Assembly: GCF_021391495.1 (NCBI RefSeq)
Contig: NZ_CP090063.1
Location: 2,542,001-2,606,000 of the forward strand
DNA: 64,000 bases
From: Amycolatopsis acidiphila
Lineage (GTDB): Bacteria > Actinomycetota > Actinomycetes > Mycobacteriales > Pseudonocardiaceae
Direction of reading: 5' to 3'
A program made the translations under genes and the position numbers. Shown piece after piece: positions 16,525 to 24,110 of the stretch (position 1 is the first letter of the stretch; each line of letters starts with the position of its first letter). The notes below the pieces were generated by a model, which was not told the DNA's origin, did no database searches, and saw only the letters and a program-made list of their open reading frames with translations.

Positions 16525-19002
16525 ATGTTCCGTCCCCGCTGGGCAGCGACCGCAGCCGCGTTCGCCGCCGCACTGCTGGGGTTCGCGGTGCCCGCCGCGT
16601 CCGCGGCACCCGCACCGCAGTGGCAGCGTCTCACGCCGCCGCTGAGCACCCCCTGGACCGACCAGGTTTCCCCGACCAACGCGCTGCCCGAGTATCCCCG
16701 GCCGCAGCTGACCCGCGACAGGTGGCAGAACCTCAACGGCGTCTGGGAGTTCGCCAAGGCGAGCCCCGGTGAGGCGCCCCCGGTGGGCAAGAGCCTGGCC
16801 GAGCGCATCCTGGTGCCCTACCCGGTCGAGTCCGCGCTGTCCGGGATCATGCGTCACGAGACGCAGATGTGGTACCGCCGCACCTTCACCGTCCCGCGGG
16901 ACTGGCAGGTCGGGCGCGGGCAGCGGCTGCTGCTGCACTTCCAGGCCGTCGACTACGACGCGACGATCATCGTCAACGGGAGGACCGTCGCCCGGCACAC
17001 CGGTGGCTACGACGCGTTCTCCGTCGACGTCACCGATGCGCTCACCACGGCGAAGGACCAGGAGATCGTGGTCGGCGTCAGCGACCCGAACGACCAGGGT
17101 GGCCAGCCGCTGGGCAAGCAGCGCACGCCCGGCGACGGCATCTTCTACACGCCCACCTCGGGCATCTGGCAGACCGTGTGGATGGAGCCGGTGGCCTCGG
17201 CGCACATCGACCGGCTCGACGTCACGCCCGACCTCGCGAGCGGCTCGGTGTCGGTGAACGCGCTCGTCGGCGGGCCGGTGCGGCAACGGGTCGAAGTCGT
17301 GGCCTACGACCACGGCAAGGTCGTCACCCGCGCCAACGGCAATGCCAACGAGCCGGTCAAGCTCACTCTGCGCAACCCGCACCTGTGGTCCCCGGACGAC
17401 CCGTTCCTCTACGACCTGCGCGTCCGGCTCAGCAGTGGCGACGAGGTCGGCTCCTACTTCGGCATGCGCTCGATCAGCGTCGGGCAGACACCGGACGGCA
17501 GACAGCGGATGCTGCTCAACGGCGAGTTCGTCATGCAGCTGGGCCCGCTGGACCAGGGCTTCTGGCCGGACGGCATCTACACCGCGCCCACCGACGCGGC
17601 CCTGAAGTCCGACCTGCAGCAGGAGAAGGCGCTCGGCTTCAACATGGTGCGCAAGCACATCAAGGTGGAACCCGACCGCTGGTACTACTACGCCGACAAG
17701 CTCGGGCTGCTGGTGTGGCAGGACATGCCGGCGATGAAGGACGACGTGGAGCCCACGCCGGCGGCGCAGGTGAACTACGAGTCCGAGCTGCACCGGATGA
17801 TCGACCAGCACCGCAGCTTCCCGTCGATCGTGACCTGGGTGCCGTTCAACGAGGGCTGGGGCGACTACGACGTGGGCCGCATCGCCGACGACATCAAGGC
17901 GTGGGACCCGAGCCGGCTGGTGGACGCGGAGTCCGGCGTCAACTGCTGCCGGTCCGAACCGGACAGCGGCCGCGGGGACATCTACGACGACCACACCTAC
18001 ACCGGCCCCGGCACCCCCGTGCAGACCGGCACCCGCGCCGCGGTCGACGGGGAGTACGGCGGCCTCGGGCTCAAGGTGGACGGGCACCAGTTCGACCCGT
18101 CCGGCAGCTTCGCCTACGAGATGGAGCCGGACAGCGCCACGCTGACCCGCCGCTACGGCGAGCTGCAGCAACGACTCCAGCTGGTGGCCCAGCGCTGCGG
18201 CGTCTCCGCGGGCGTCTACACCCAGACCACGGACGTGGAGAAGGAGGTCAACGGCTTCCTCACCTACGACCGGCAGGTGAAGAAGATGGACTTCGCCGCG
18301 GTGCGCGCGGCCAACCTCGCCGTGATCAAGAACGTCACCGGCGCGCCGGTGGCCGGGCCGCCCGCATCCCGGGGCACGCCCGGGATCGACGGCATCGCGG
18401 CGTACCCGTTCGACGAGAACACCGGGACGCTCGCTCAGGACACCGTGGGCGACCACGACGCCACGCTGGTGGGCGGCGCGTCGTGGACGGCCGGGCACAA
18501 CGGCTCGGCGCTGGCGGTCAACGGCTCCGGGCAGTACGCCGACACCGGTGCGGCGCTGCTCGACACCGAGGGCAGCTACAGCGTCGCGGCCTGGGTGAAG
18601 TTCAACGCGCTCGGCGACGGCTTCCAGACCGTGGTGAGCCAGGACGGCGGCGACCACAGCGCGTTCTACCTGCAGTACTCGGGCGCGGACCACAAGCTGG
18701 CGTTCAGCTTCGTGGGCACGCGGGCGCTGGCGCCGGTCACGCCCGAGGCGAACCGCTGGTACCACCTCGTCGGCGTGCGCGACGCGTCCTCCGGCACGCT
18801 CACGCTCTACGTCGACGGTCAGCCCGCGGCCACGCAGAGCGCGTGCCTCGGTGACGCGGCGTCCGGGCACACTGTGCTCGGACGCGGCCAGTACGGCGGC
18901 GGTCCCGTGGACTTCCTCGACGGCGCGGTCGACCAGGTGCACGTCTACGACCGGGCGCTGACCGCGGCGGAGGTGTCCACTTTGTACGGCAGCGGCAAGT
19001 AG
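16525..19002 (+). CDS. Secreted GH2-family glycosidase with C-terminal LamG-like lectin domain (possible beta-galactofuranosidase)
   Basis: 825-residue exported enzyme. A signal peptide ends near PAASA-AP (about residue 31). Then come a GH2 sugar-binding jelly roll, an immunoglobulin-like domain and a TIM barrel with the acid/base Glu at about 443 (PFNEGWGD) and a candidate nucleophile Glu at about 510 (VDGEYGG). Residues about 625-825 form a LamG/concanavalin-type domain (SYSVAAWVKF, WYHLVGVRD). GGAGGAGGT lies 8 bases before the ATG. It follows a galactofuranose-type importer. GH2 enzymes with exo-beta-galactofuranosidase activity have been described from Streptomyces, so release of Galf from glycans outside the cell followed by uptake is plausible. 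The specificity is inferred. Confidence 0.88.
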   Translation: MFRPRWAATAAAFAAALLGFAVPAASAAPAPQWQRLTPPLSTPWTDQVSPTNALPEYPRPQLTRDRWQNLNGVWEFAKASPGEAPPVGKSLAERILVPYPVESALSGIMRHETQMWYRRTFTVPRDWQVGRGQRLLLHFQAVDYDATIIVNGRTVARHTGGYDAFSVDVTDALTTAKDQEIVVGVSDPNDQGGQPLGKQRTPGDGIFYTPTSGIWQTVWMEPVASAHIDRLDVTPDLASGSVSVNALVGGPVRQRVEVVAYDHGKVVTRANGNANEPVKLTLRNPHLWSPDDPFLYDLRVRLSSGDEVGSYFGMRSISVGQTPDGRQRMLLNGEFVMQLGPLDQGFWPDGIYTAPTDAALKSDLQQEKALGFNMVRKHIKVEPDRWYYYADKLGLLVWQDMPAMKDDVEPTPAAQVNYESELHRMIDQHRSFPSIVTWVPFNEGWGDYDVGRIADDIKAWDPSRLVDAESGVNCCRSEPDSGRGDIYDDHTYTGPGTPVQTGTRAAVDGEYGGLGLKVDGHQFDPSGSFAYEMEPDSATLTRRYGELQQRLQLVAQRCGVSAGVYTQTTDVEKEVNGFLTYDRQVKKMDFAAVRAANLAVIKNVTGAPVAGPPASRGTPGIDGIAAYPFDENTGTLAQDTVGDHDATLVGGASWTAGHNGSALAVNGSGQYADTGAALLDTEGSYSVAAWVKFNALGDGFQTVVSQDGGDHSAFYLQYSGADHKLAFSFVGTRALAPVTPEANRWYHLVGVRDASSGTLTLYVDGQPAATQSACLGDAASGHTVLGRGQYGGGPVDFLDGAVDQVHVYDRALTAAEVSTLYGSGK

Positions 19003-19014
19003 TCCGTCGCCCCC

Positions 19015-19045
19015 GAGGGCCGCATCCCGCTGGGGAGCGGCCCTC
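19015..19045 (+). terminator. Hairpin after the GH2 gene
   Basis: GAGGGCCGC (19015-19023) and GCGGCCCTC (19037-19045) can form a perfect 9-bp stem with a 13-base loop, 12 bases after the stop. No T-run follows, as is usual for actinobacterial terminators. Confidence 0.6.
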
Positions 19046-19051
19046 GAGGGC

Positions 19052-19372
19052 GGCTACCCCTGGCCCCAGTTCTCGGTGCACCGGGACGACCTGCAGACGA
19101 TCCTGGCGGACGCACTGGTGAGCGGGCACCGCTGCACGGGCGTCGAGCAGGACGAAAAGGGTGTCACGGTGCGAAGACTTCATCGGCACCTTCGCCGACT
19201 GGCCCTTCGACTGGCCGGCCGGCGCCTTCGCCGCGTACGAGGCGCAGCACCGTCCGGCCGGGGTGCTGGCGAACCGCACCAACCCGCCGGACGCCATCCT
19301 GCGCGAGGTCTGCGAGCGCACCGGCGACCAGCCGTTCGACGCCATCGGGGACGTCATCAGCGTGGCGGAGCC
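19052..19372 (+). pseudogene. Remnants of an FAD-dependent aromatic monooxygenase
   Basis: Two collapsed pieces of a PHBH-fold flavin monooxygenase. Bases 19052-19165 read YPWPQFSVHRDDLQTILADAL, the substrate-domain entry of the family. After an internal deletion with frame change, 19170-19372 read FIGTFADWPFDWPAGAF, YEAQHRPAG, then NRTNPPDAILREV and ERTGDQPFD, the conserved C-terminal stretch. The N-terminal FAD-binding half and the middle are gone. The fragment ends directly in an unrelated permease tail, so it is debris and not an expressed gene. Confidence 0.75.
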
Positions 19373-19477
19373 CAGGTCTACGGGCTCGTCATCGTGGTGG
19401 GCGTGGTCGCGTTCGCGATCAACACCGTGGTCTCGCTCGCGGAGGGCTTCCTGCTGCGGTACCGGCCGAAGGCCTGA
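19373..19477 (+). pseudogene. C-terminal tail of a NitT/TauT-type ABC permease
   Basis: The last 34 codons and stop of an SsuC/TauC-like permease: LVIVVGVVAFAINTVVSLAE followed by GFLLRYRPKA. Nothing upstream belongs to a permease; the preceding sequence is a monooxygenase fragment. A binding-protein-like gene of the same transporter class survives at 24907-25815, so this may be what is left of its importer (inference). Confidence 0.72.
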
Positions 19478-19484
19478 GCGGGCC

Positions 19485-20033
19485 TCAGCGGTGGTTGTGC
19501 GTGTGCCGGCCCGCGGCGGTGAGCAGGATCGCCAGCCGCGGGTCGGAGTCCAGCCCGAGGTAGAACGAGAACGTCGCGAGCGCGCCGAGCTTGCCCTCGT
19601 CGGACAGCTGGCGCTGGAAGTGGTCCACCCGCACGTGCACCGACGCGTCGATCTTGCGCAGCACCTCGATGCCCGCGTCACTGGCGTGCACCGCGATCAC
19701 CCGCCGGTCGTCCGGGATGCGCGCGCGGTGCACCAGCCCCTTCTCCTCCAGCTGGCGGACCAGCCGGGATGCGAGCGCCGGCGCGATGTCCAGGCGGTCG
19801 GCGACCTTGTTCACCGGGAGCGGGCCCTCCGCGCCGTAGATCTGCAGCAGTGCCTGGTGCTGCAGGGGCTGCAGCCCGCCGGCGATCGCCTGCTCGTCGA
19901 GCAGCCGGAGGATGCGGCGCAGCACGAAGCGGGCGTGCGCGATGGCCTTGACGTGGCTGGCGAAGTCGAGGCCGCTCGCCCTTTCGGCGCCCTTTCCCCA
20001 GAGAGCCAGCAACTGCTCGGTCGCGTCCTCCAC
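19485..20033 (-). CDS. MarR-family transcriptional regulator 1
   Basis: 182-residue winged-helix regulator, paralogous to the next gene upstream. The DNA-binding core reads LQPLQHQALLQIYG, then PALASRLVRQLEEKGLVHR and DDRRVIAVHAS (wing). GTG 20033 is chosen because GGAGGG lies 8 bases before it; the longer frame to 20066 would run through a palindromic operator. It is the second gene of a tandem MarR pair placed divergently from the flavin monooxygenase operon, so it probably senses an aromatic acid or related ligand. Confidence 0.88.
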   Translation of the reverse strand: MEDATEQLLALWGKGAERASGLDFASHVKAIAHARFVLRRILRLLDEQAIAGGLQPLQHQALLQIYGAEGPLPVNKVADRLDIAPALASRLVRQLEEKGLVHRARIPDDRRVIAVHASDAGIEVLRKIDASVHVRVDHFQRQLSDEGKLGALATFSFYLGLDSDPRLAILLTAAGRHTHNHR

Positions 20034-20062
20034 CGGGTGCGCCCTCCTGCCATGTAGCACCA

Positions 20063-20090
20063 TCAAGTCATTGACTTGAGATCACTATAT
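20063..20090 (-). promoter_or_regulatory. Promoter and palindromic operator of MarR regulator 1
   Basis: Arms TCAAGTC (20063-20069) and GACTTGA (20073-20079) around ATT form a 17-bp palindrome. A minus-strand -10-like TATAGT lies at about 20084-20089, which would place the operator at the transcription start. This is typical MarR autoregulation. Confidence 0.6.
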
Positions 20091-20093
20091 CAG

Positions 20094-20630
20094 TCAGGAG
20101 TCCGAGGCGGCGCGGATCGCGGACGCGATCTCGGAGTCGGGGTCGAGTCCCACGTAGAACGCGAAGATCGACAGCGCCGACATGCGCTCGTCCTCGCGCA
20201 GCTGGTGCTGCAGGTAGGCGACGTTGTGGTGGACGTCGTCGTCGATCTCGGCCAGCTTGCGGGCGGCGGCCTCGGTGGCGACGACGATGGTGGCGCGCTT
20301 GTCCTCGGCCGAGGGCTCGCGGCGGACCAGGTCCATCTCCTCGAGGCGGCGCACCATCCGGGAGGCGAACGCGGCCGCGACGTCGAGCCGCGCGGCCAGG
20401 TTGCCCACCGTGATGCCGTTGGCCTTGTTGGCGCCGTAGACCTGCAGAAGTGCTTGGTGCAGCAGGGGTTCCAGGCCGTGCGTCTTCGCCTGCTCGTCGA
20501 CGATCCGCAGCACCCGCCGCGTCACGTACCGGGCGTCGGCGATGTTCTTGACGTAGGCCTGGAACTCGCGGGTGCGCTTGGCGTCGCTGATGTCGGCCCA
20601 CTTCGTGTAGGCGTGCATTGCCTCGTTCAT
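20094..20630 (-). CDS. MarR-family transcriptional regulator 2
   Basis: 178-residue MarR-type regulator, clearly homologous to regulator 1 through its whole length: LEPLLHQALLQVYGANK against LQPLQHQALLQIYGAEG, and a shared C-terminal FYVGLDPDSE/FYLGLDSDP motif unusual for MarR. The wing is EDKRATIVVAT. It lies between regulator 1 and the flavin reductase gene, transcribed away from the latter, and is the likeliest repressor of the monooxygenase operon. Confidence 0.9.
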   Translation of the reverse strand: MNEAMHAYTKWADISDAKRTREFQAYVKNIADARYVTRRVLRIVDEQAKTHGLEPLLHQALLQVYGANKANGITVGNLAARLDVAAAFASRMVRRLEEMDLVRREPSAEDKRATIVVATEAAARKLAEIDDDVHHNVAYLQHQLREDERMSALSIFAFYVGLDPDSEIASAIRAASDS

Positions 20631-20688
20631 GGCGGGCGGATTCCTCTCGGCGGGCCGGATCCGGCGATCATACGGCAGCGAGATTTTG

Positions 20689-20732
20689 TTGACTAAAGTA
20701 CATGATTATTGTTAGTTTTCTGGTCGAGGAGG
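20689..20732 (+). promoter_or_regulatory. Promoter/operator of the flavin monooxygenase operon
   Basis: TTGACT (20689-20694) is a good -35 element, with TTAGTT 17 bases downstream as a weak -10. Overlapping the -35 on the minus strand is TGTACTTTAGT (20692-20702), which matches the palindrome in front of the MFS gene (27252-27262) in ten of eleven positions, so it is a likely MarR site. GAGGAGG before ATG 20738 is the ribosome site. Confidence 0.6.
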
Positions 20733-20737
20733 TTCGC

Positions 20738-21301
20738 ATGGGACTGGAACCGGTGGACGCCGGACCCGGCGGGTTCAAGGCGGCGCTGGGCTCGCTGGCC
20801 GCGAGCGTCACGGTGGTGACCCTGCGGGACGGCGAAGGCAGGCCGCTGGGCATGACCGCCACCGCGTTCTCGTCGGTGTCGGTGGATCCGCTGCTGATCC
20901 TGGTGTGCGTCAACAGGTCCACCCGGACCTACGAGCACATCGCCGGCTCGGGCCGGTTCGGGGTCAACGTCCTGGGCGCGGTGGCGCGGGAGATCTCGGA
21001 CCACTGCGCACGCCCGGGCGCCGACAAGGTGCTGCGGCCGGACTGGCTCGCGCGGTGGGACGACTGGCGCAGCCCCGCACTCGCGGGCGCGCTCGCGTTC
21101 CTCGACTGCGAGGTCGACCGGGACGTCCACGCGGGGACGCACGCGGTGCTCATCGGGCGGGTGCACGGCATCGGGCTGAGCTCCGCCGGCGCCCACCACG
21201 AACCACTGCTGCACTTCCGCGGCGCCTACCGGCAGCTGCGGGCCAGGCACCACCATCCGCGGCCGCGGCCGCTACCGATCACACTGGAGGAATCGGCGTG
21301 A
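20738..21301 (+). CDS. NAD(P)H:flavin oxidoreductase, reductase component of a two-component monooxygenase (HpaC-like)
   Basis: 187-residue split-barrel flavin reductase. Core features are FKAALGSLAASVTVVTLRDG, then GMTATAFSSVSVDPLLILVC (flavin phosphate region) and GRFGVNVLG. It supplies reduced flavin to the oxygenase encoded next, which overlaps it by 4 bp (GTGA). ATG 20738 has GAGGAGG upstream; the in-frame start at 20702 lies in the promoter. The C-terminal His/Arg/Pro-rich tail is unconserved. Confidence 0.93.
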   Translation: MGLEPVDAGPGGFKAALGSLAASVTVVTLRDGEGRPLGMTATAFSSVSVDPLLILVCVNRSTRTYEHIAGSGRFGVNVLGAVAREISDHCARPGADKVLRPDWLARWDDWRSPALAGALAFLDCEVDRDVHAGTHAVLIGRVHGIGLSSAGAHHEPLLHFRGAYRQLRARHHHPRPRPLPITLEESA

Positions 21302-22752
21302 CGCGTTCAGGCAAGGAGTACGTCGAAGGGCTGCGGGACGAGCGCCGCGTGTTCATCGACGGCGAGTACGTCTCGGATGTGGCGAACCACCCGGCGTTCA
21401 AGGGTGCCGTCGAGTCGATCGCCAGGGTGTACGACATGGCGAACGACCCCGAGAACGCCGTGGTGCTGACCTATCCGTCGCCCACGACCGGTGCGCCGGT
21501 CAACCTTTCGTACCTGATCCCGCGTGACGAGGACGACCTGCGCCGCCGCCGGGTCGCCCTGCGCCGCACGGCCGAGATGACACTGGGCCTGATGGGCCGC
21601 GGGCCGGAGCACGTGGCCGGGTTCCTGGCCGGCTGGGCCGGGCGGCCGGACGTCTTCGCCGCCGGGGGCCGGCGGTTCGCCGACAACGTCACGCGCTTCT
21701 ACGAGCACGTCCGCGACAACGACCTGTACTGCTCGTACGCGATCATCCCGCCACAGATCGACCGGAGCAAACCCGCGCACCAGCAGGCGGATCCGCATCT
21801 GTACGCGGGGGTGAAGGAGGAACGCGAGGACGGGATCGTCATCGCGGGCGCGCAGATGCTCGGCACCGGCGCGGCGATCTCCGACTACCTGATCCTCAGC
21901 TGCATCGTGCCGCTCCAGCCCGGCGACGAGGACCAGGCGATCTCGGTCGCGGTACCGTTGGGCGCGCGGGGGCTGAAGATCTACTCCCGCCGTGGTTACG
22001 CCGAGGCGGCGCCCAGTGTCTTCGACTACCCGCTCACCAGCCGCTTCGACGAGACCGACTCGCTGATCGTGTTCGACGACGTGTTCGTGCCGTGGGAACG
22101 GGTTTTCGTGTTCCGGGACCGGCAGATCACCAGTGACCAGTGGAACCGGACGCCGGCGCACCTGCTCGGCAACAACCAGGCGCAGATCCGGTTCTCGGTG
22201 AAGCTCGACCTGCTGGCCGGGCTCGCGATGCGGGTCGCGCAGATGAACGGCTCGGACAAGTTCCCGCCGGTGCGCGGCACGCTGGGCGAGCTGGCCGCGC
22301 ACGCGTCGATGGTGCTCGGGCTGGTGTACGCGCAGGAGCAGAACTGCGAGATCGACGAGCACGGCGTCGCCTGGCCCGGGCGCGCCGAGTGCTTCGCGGC
22401 GATGACCCTGCAGTCGGACTTCTACCCCAAGCTGCTGCACCTGGTGCGTGACCTGTGCGGCGGCGGGGTGATCCAGCTGCCGTCCTCGGCGGCGGACTTC
22501 GGGAACGCGGAGGCGCGGGCGGACTTCGAGCGGTACGTGCAGTCGCCGGGCTACCCGAGCGCGGAGCGGGTCAAGCTGCTGAAGCTGGTGTGGGACATGG
22601 TCGGCTCGGAGTTCGCGAGCAGGCACCAGCAGTACGAGATGTTCTACGCGGGTGCGCCCTTCCTGGTGCGTTCGCGGATGAGCCAGGTGTACGACTTCGA
22701 CCGGGCGGGGAAGCTGGTGGACCGAGCACTGGCGGGGTACGGGTTGGAGTAG
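21298..22752 (+). CDS. FADH2-dependent monooxygenase, HpaB/4-hydroxyphenylacetate 3-hydroxylase family
   Basis: 484-residue oxygenase component. It starts with GKEYVEGLRDERRVFIDGEY, the family entry. The middle contains KEEREDGIVIAGAQMLGTGA, SRFDETDSLIVFDDVFVPWE and HLLGNNQAQ, typical acyl-CoA-dehydrogenase-fold signatures of HpaB. The C-terminus has GGGVIQLPSS. It hydroxylates an aromatic or heteroaromatic ring using reduced flavin from the upstream reductase. With the UbiD decarboxylase and amidase-like enzyme nearby, an N-heteroaromatic acid or phenolic acid is a reasonable substrate class; the actual compound is unknown. Confidence 0.92.
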   Translation: MTRSGKEYVEGLRDERRVFIDGEYVSDVANHPAFKGAVESIARVYDMANDPENAVVLTYPSPTTGAPVNLSYLIPRDEDDLRRRRVALRRTAEMTLGLMGRGPEHVAGFLAGWAGRPDVFAAGGRRFADNVTRFYEHVRDNDLYCSYAIIPPQIDRSKPAHQQADPHLYAGVKEEREDGIVIAGAQMLGTGAAISDYLILSCIVPLQPGDEDQAISVAVPLGARGLKIYSRRGYAEAAPSVFDYPLTSRFDETDSLIVFDDVFVPWERVFVFRDRQITSDQWNRTPAHLLGNNQAQIRFSVKLDLLAGLAMRVAQMNGSDKFPPVRGTLGELAAHASMVLGLVYAQEQNCEIDEHGVAWPGRAECFAAMTLQSDFYPKLLHLVRDLCGGGVIQLPSSAADFGNAEARADFERYVQSPGYPSAERVKLLKLVWDMVGSEFASRHQQYEMFYAGAPFLVRSRMSQVYDFDRAGKLVDRALAGYGLE

Positions 22753-22967
22753 ACCCCCGGAGTTGGCGCGCTGTGCGCGGGTGGCGTGAGCCAGCCCTGC
22801 CAACCCAGAGTTGGGTGGTCATCCCGTCGCCTGGCACGGGACGGTCACTTTGACCCAGGCCCGTCCGGCGAGGACTCCCTTGATCTTTCCCCTGCGCGAA
22901 GCGCGGGGGGCGCGCGAAGCGCAAGGGTGCGCGCTGCGCGCGGGGTGGCTGGGGAACGCCCGTCCCA

Positions 22968-22998
22968 CCCCGATCGCTGAAGGACGCGGCGATCGGGG
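22968..22998 (+). terminator. Hairpin terminator downstream of the HpaB-like gene
   Basis: CCCCGATCGC (22968-22977) pairs perfectly with GCGATCGGGG (22989-22998) around an 11-base loop, with a flanking A/T pair extending the stem. It lies between convergent operons and would work in both directions. Confidence 0.7.
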
Positions 22999-23075
22999 TA
23001 AGGGAGCGGGCTGGGCGCGGGCATTCTTGGCTGCCGTTGCCGGGTTCGCCATGGTGGGTGGTTGGGACAAGAAAA

Positions 23076-23105
23076 GCGGGGGGCGACCACCCGGGCCGCC
23101 CCCGC
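23076..23105 (-). terminator. Rho-independent-like terminator of the minus-strand cupin/DUF2848 operon
   Basis: On the minus strand GCGGGGGCG (23105-23097) pairs with CGCCCCCCGC (23085-23076), with one bulged base, and is followed by TTTTCTTG. It begins 3 bases past the cupin stop codon. Confidence 0.7.
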
Positions 23106-23108
23106 ATC

Positions 23109-23453
23109 TCAACTCGCTCGGTACCGGACCTCGAAGGTGGTACAGCCTTCCTCGCTCGTCCACGGGCCGTGTTCCATGCCCGGCGGGCGGCAGGCGTAGT
23201 CACCCGCCTTGAAGGTCTTGCCCAGCCTCGAATCGGTGAACGAACCGTCCAGGATGTAGACCTCCTCCCAGAAGTCGTGCACCTGAACGCCGTTCGGGGC
23301 GGTGTCCGTGCCCGGCTCGAACCGCAGGATGCGGGTCGCGACGCCGGGGCTGTCCGACGCCAGGATGCGCTCCGTGAGACTCGCGACCTTGCCCTCGCAG
23401 GGCGTGAACGGGACGGTACTGGCCGGGAAGAACTCGTGTTCCGGCTTGGCCAT
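23109..23453 (-). CDS. Small cupin protein (ChrR/ring-cleavage-like)
   Basis: 114-residue single cupin. Metal-ligand motifs are visible: VQVHDFWEEVYILDG (HX...E) and PPGMEHGPW for the second His. Last gene of the minus-strand run with DUF2848, CN-hydrolase and binding-protein-like genes. Small cupins of this type act as dioxygenases, isomerases or lyases in aromatic catabolism; the reaction cannot be told from sequence. Confidence 0.8.
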   Translation of the reverse strand: MAKPEHEFFPASTVPFTPCEGKVASLTERILASDSPGVATRILRFEPGTDTAPNGVQVHDFWEEVYILDGSFTDSRLGKTFKAGDYACRPPGMEHGPWTSEEGCTTFEVRYRAS

Positions 23454-23474
23454 GCTGCTTCCTTTCGTACTGGG

Positions 23475-24110
23475 TCAGGACACCGTGTAGGCGTGCGTCA
23501 GCTCCACCCCGTCGGGCAGGGCGAGCGAGAGGGTCCAGCGGGCACCGGCGACGAACTCGCCGTCGAGCAGCGGCAGGGTGCCGCAGAAGATCACCAGGTC
23601 GCGCTCCGCAGGCCCCTGGTACCGGCCCAGCACGTCGGTCGGGACGCGCAGGGCGCTCAGGAAGCCGCGCTGGTAGGCGGCTCCGTCCACAGTGGATGCT
23701 GCCGCGACCGCGTCCCAGTCGATGCCGTCCGCGGGGACGACCGTCGTGCCCAGGGGTTTGACGCAGGCGGCCTTGGACTTGGCCACGCTTTCGCGCTCGA
23801 CGTCGCGGTCGGTGTGGTCGGAGCCGACCGTCAGGTACAGCTTGCCCCCGGCCCGGATGAGCACCGGCTCGACCTCGCCGGAGGTGTTGGTGCCCTCGAC
23901 CTCGACAGCCGCCGCCTGGGTGGCCAGCGCGGAATCCACCGGATAGAACGCCGGCACCGACTCCGGTGGCGCCACGCCGATCGCGGCCAGCTCGTCGATG
24001 TGCTTCTTCACCGACGCCTCGTCGCGTCCGGTGTAGCCGGCGATGACGAGGTCGAAGTCGGCGAGCGTGAGCTGCTCGCCCGTCCCGGCCACGGTGAACG
24101 TCAGGGTCAT
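23475..24110 (-). CDS. DUF2848 family protein
   Basis: 211-residue protein matching the DUF2848 family, which resembles fumarylacetoacetate hydrolase in fold. It starts LTLADFDLVIAGYTGRDEAS, then the conserved HIDELAAIGVAPPESVPAFY, SGEVEPVLI, VGSDHTDRDVE and KPLGTTVVPADGIDWD. Members sit in catabolic clusters, but I know of no demonstrated reaction; a hydrolase or decarboxylase acting on a ring-opened acid is a fair guess. Its start overlaps the CN-hydrolase stop by 4 bp (ATGA). Confidence 0.85.
   Translation of the reverse strand: MTLTFTVAGTGEQLTLADFDLVIAGYTGRDEASVKKHIDELAAIGVAPPESVPAFYPVDSALATQAAAVEVEGTNTSGEVEPVLIRAGGKLYLTVGSDHTDRDVERESVAKSKAACVKPLGTTVVPADGIDWDAVAAASTVDGAAYQRGFLSALRVPTDVLGRYQGPAERDLVIFCGTLPLLDGEFVAGARWTLSLALPDGVELTHAYTVS

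Larger units (their letters stand above)
22753..23108. other. Noncoding gap between convergent operons with GCGC-rich repeats
   Basis: No credible gene is seen in these 356 bp. GCGCGAAGCGC occurs twice (22894-22904 and 22912-22922), followed by GTGCGCGCTGCGCGC; each unit can fold on itself. The two hairpins listed separately at 22968 and 23076 make this a two-way transcription stop. Confidence 0.6.

Noticed and set aside
20034..20066. Upstream TTG/ATG starts for MarR regulator 1
   Set aside because: They would place the palindromic operator and likely transcription start inside the coding region, whereas GTG 20033 has a proper ribosome-binding site.
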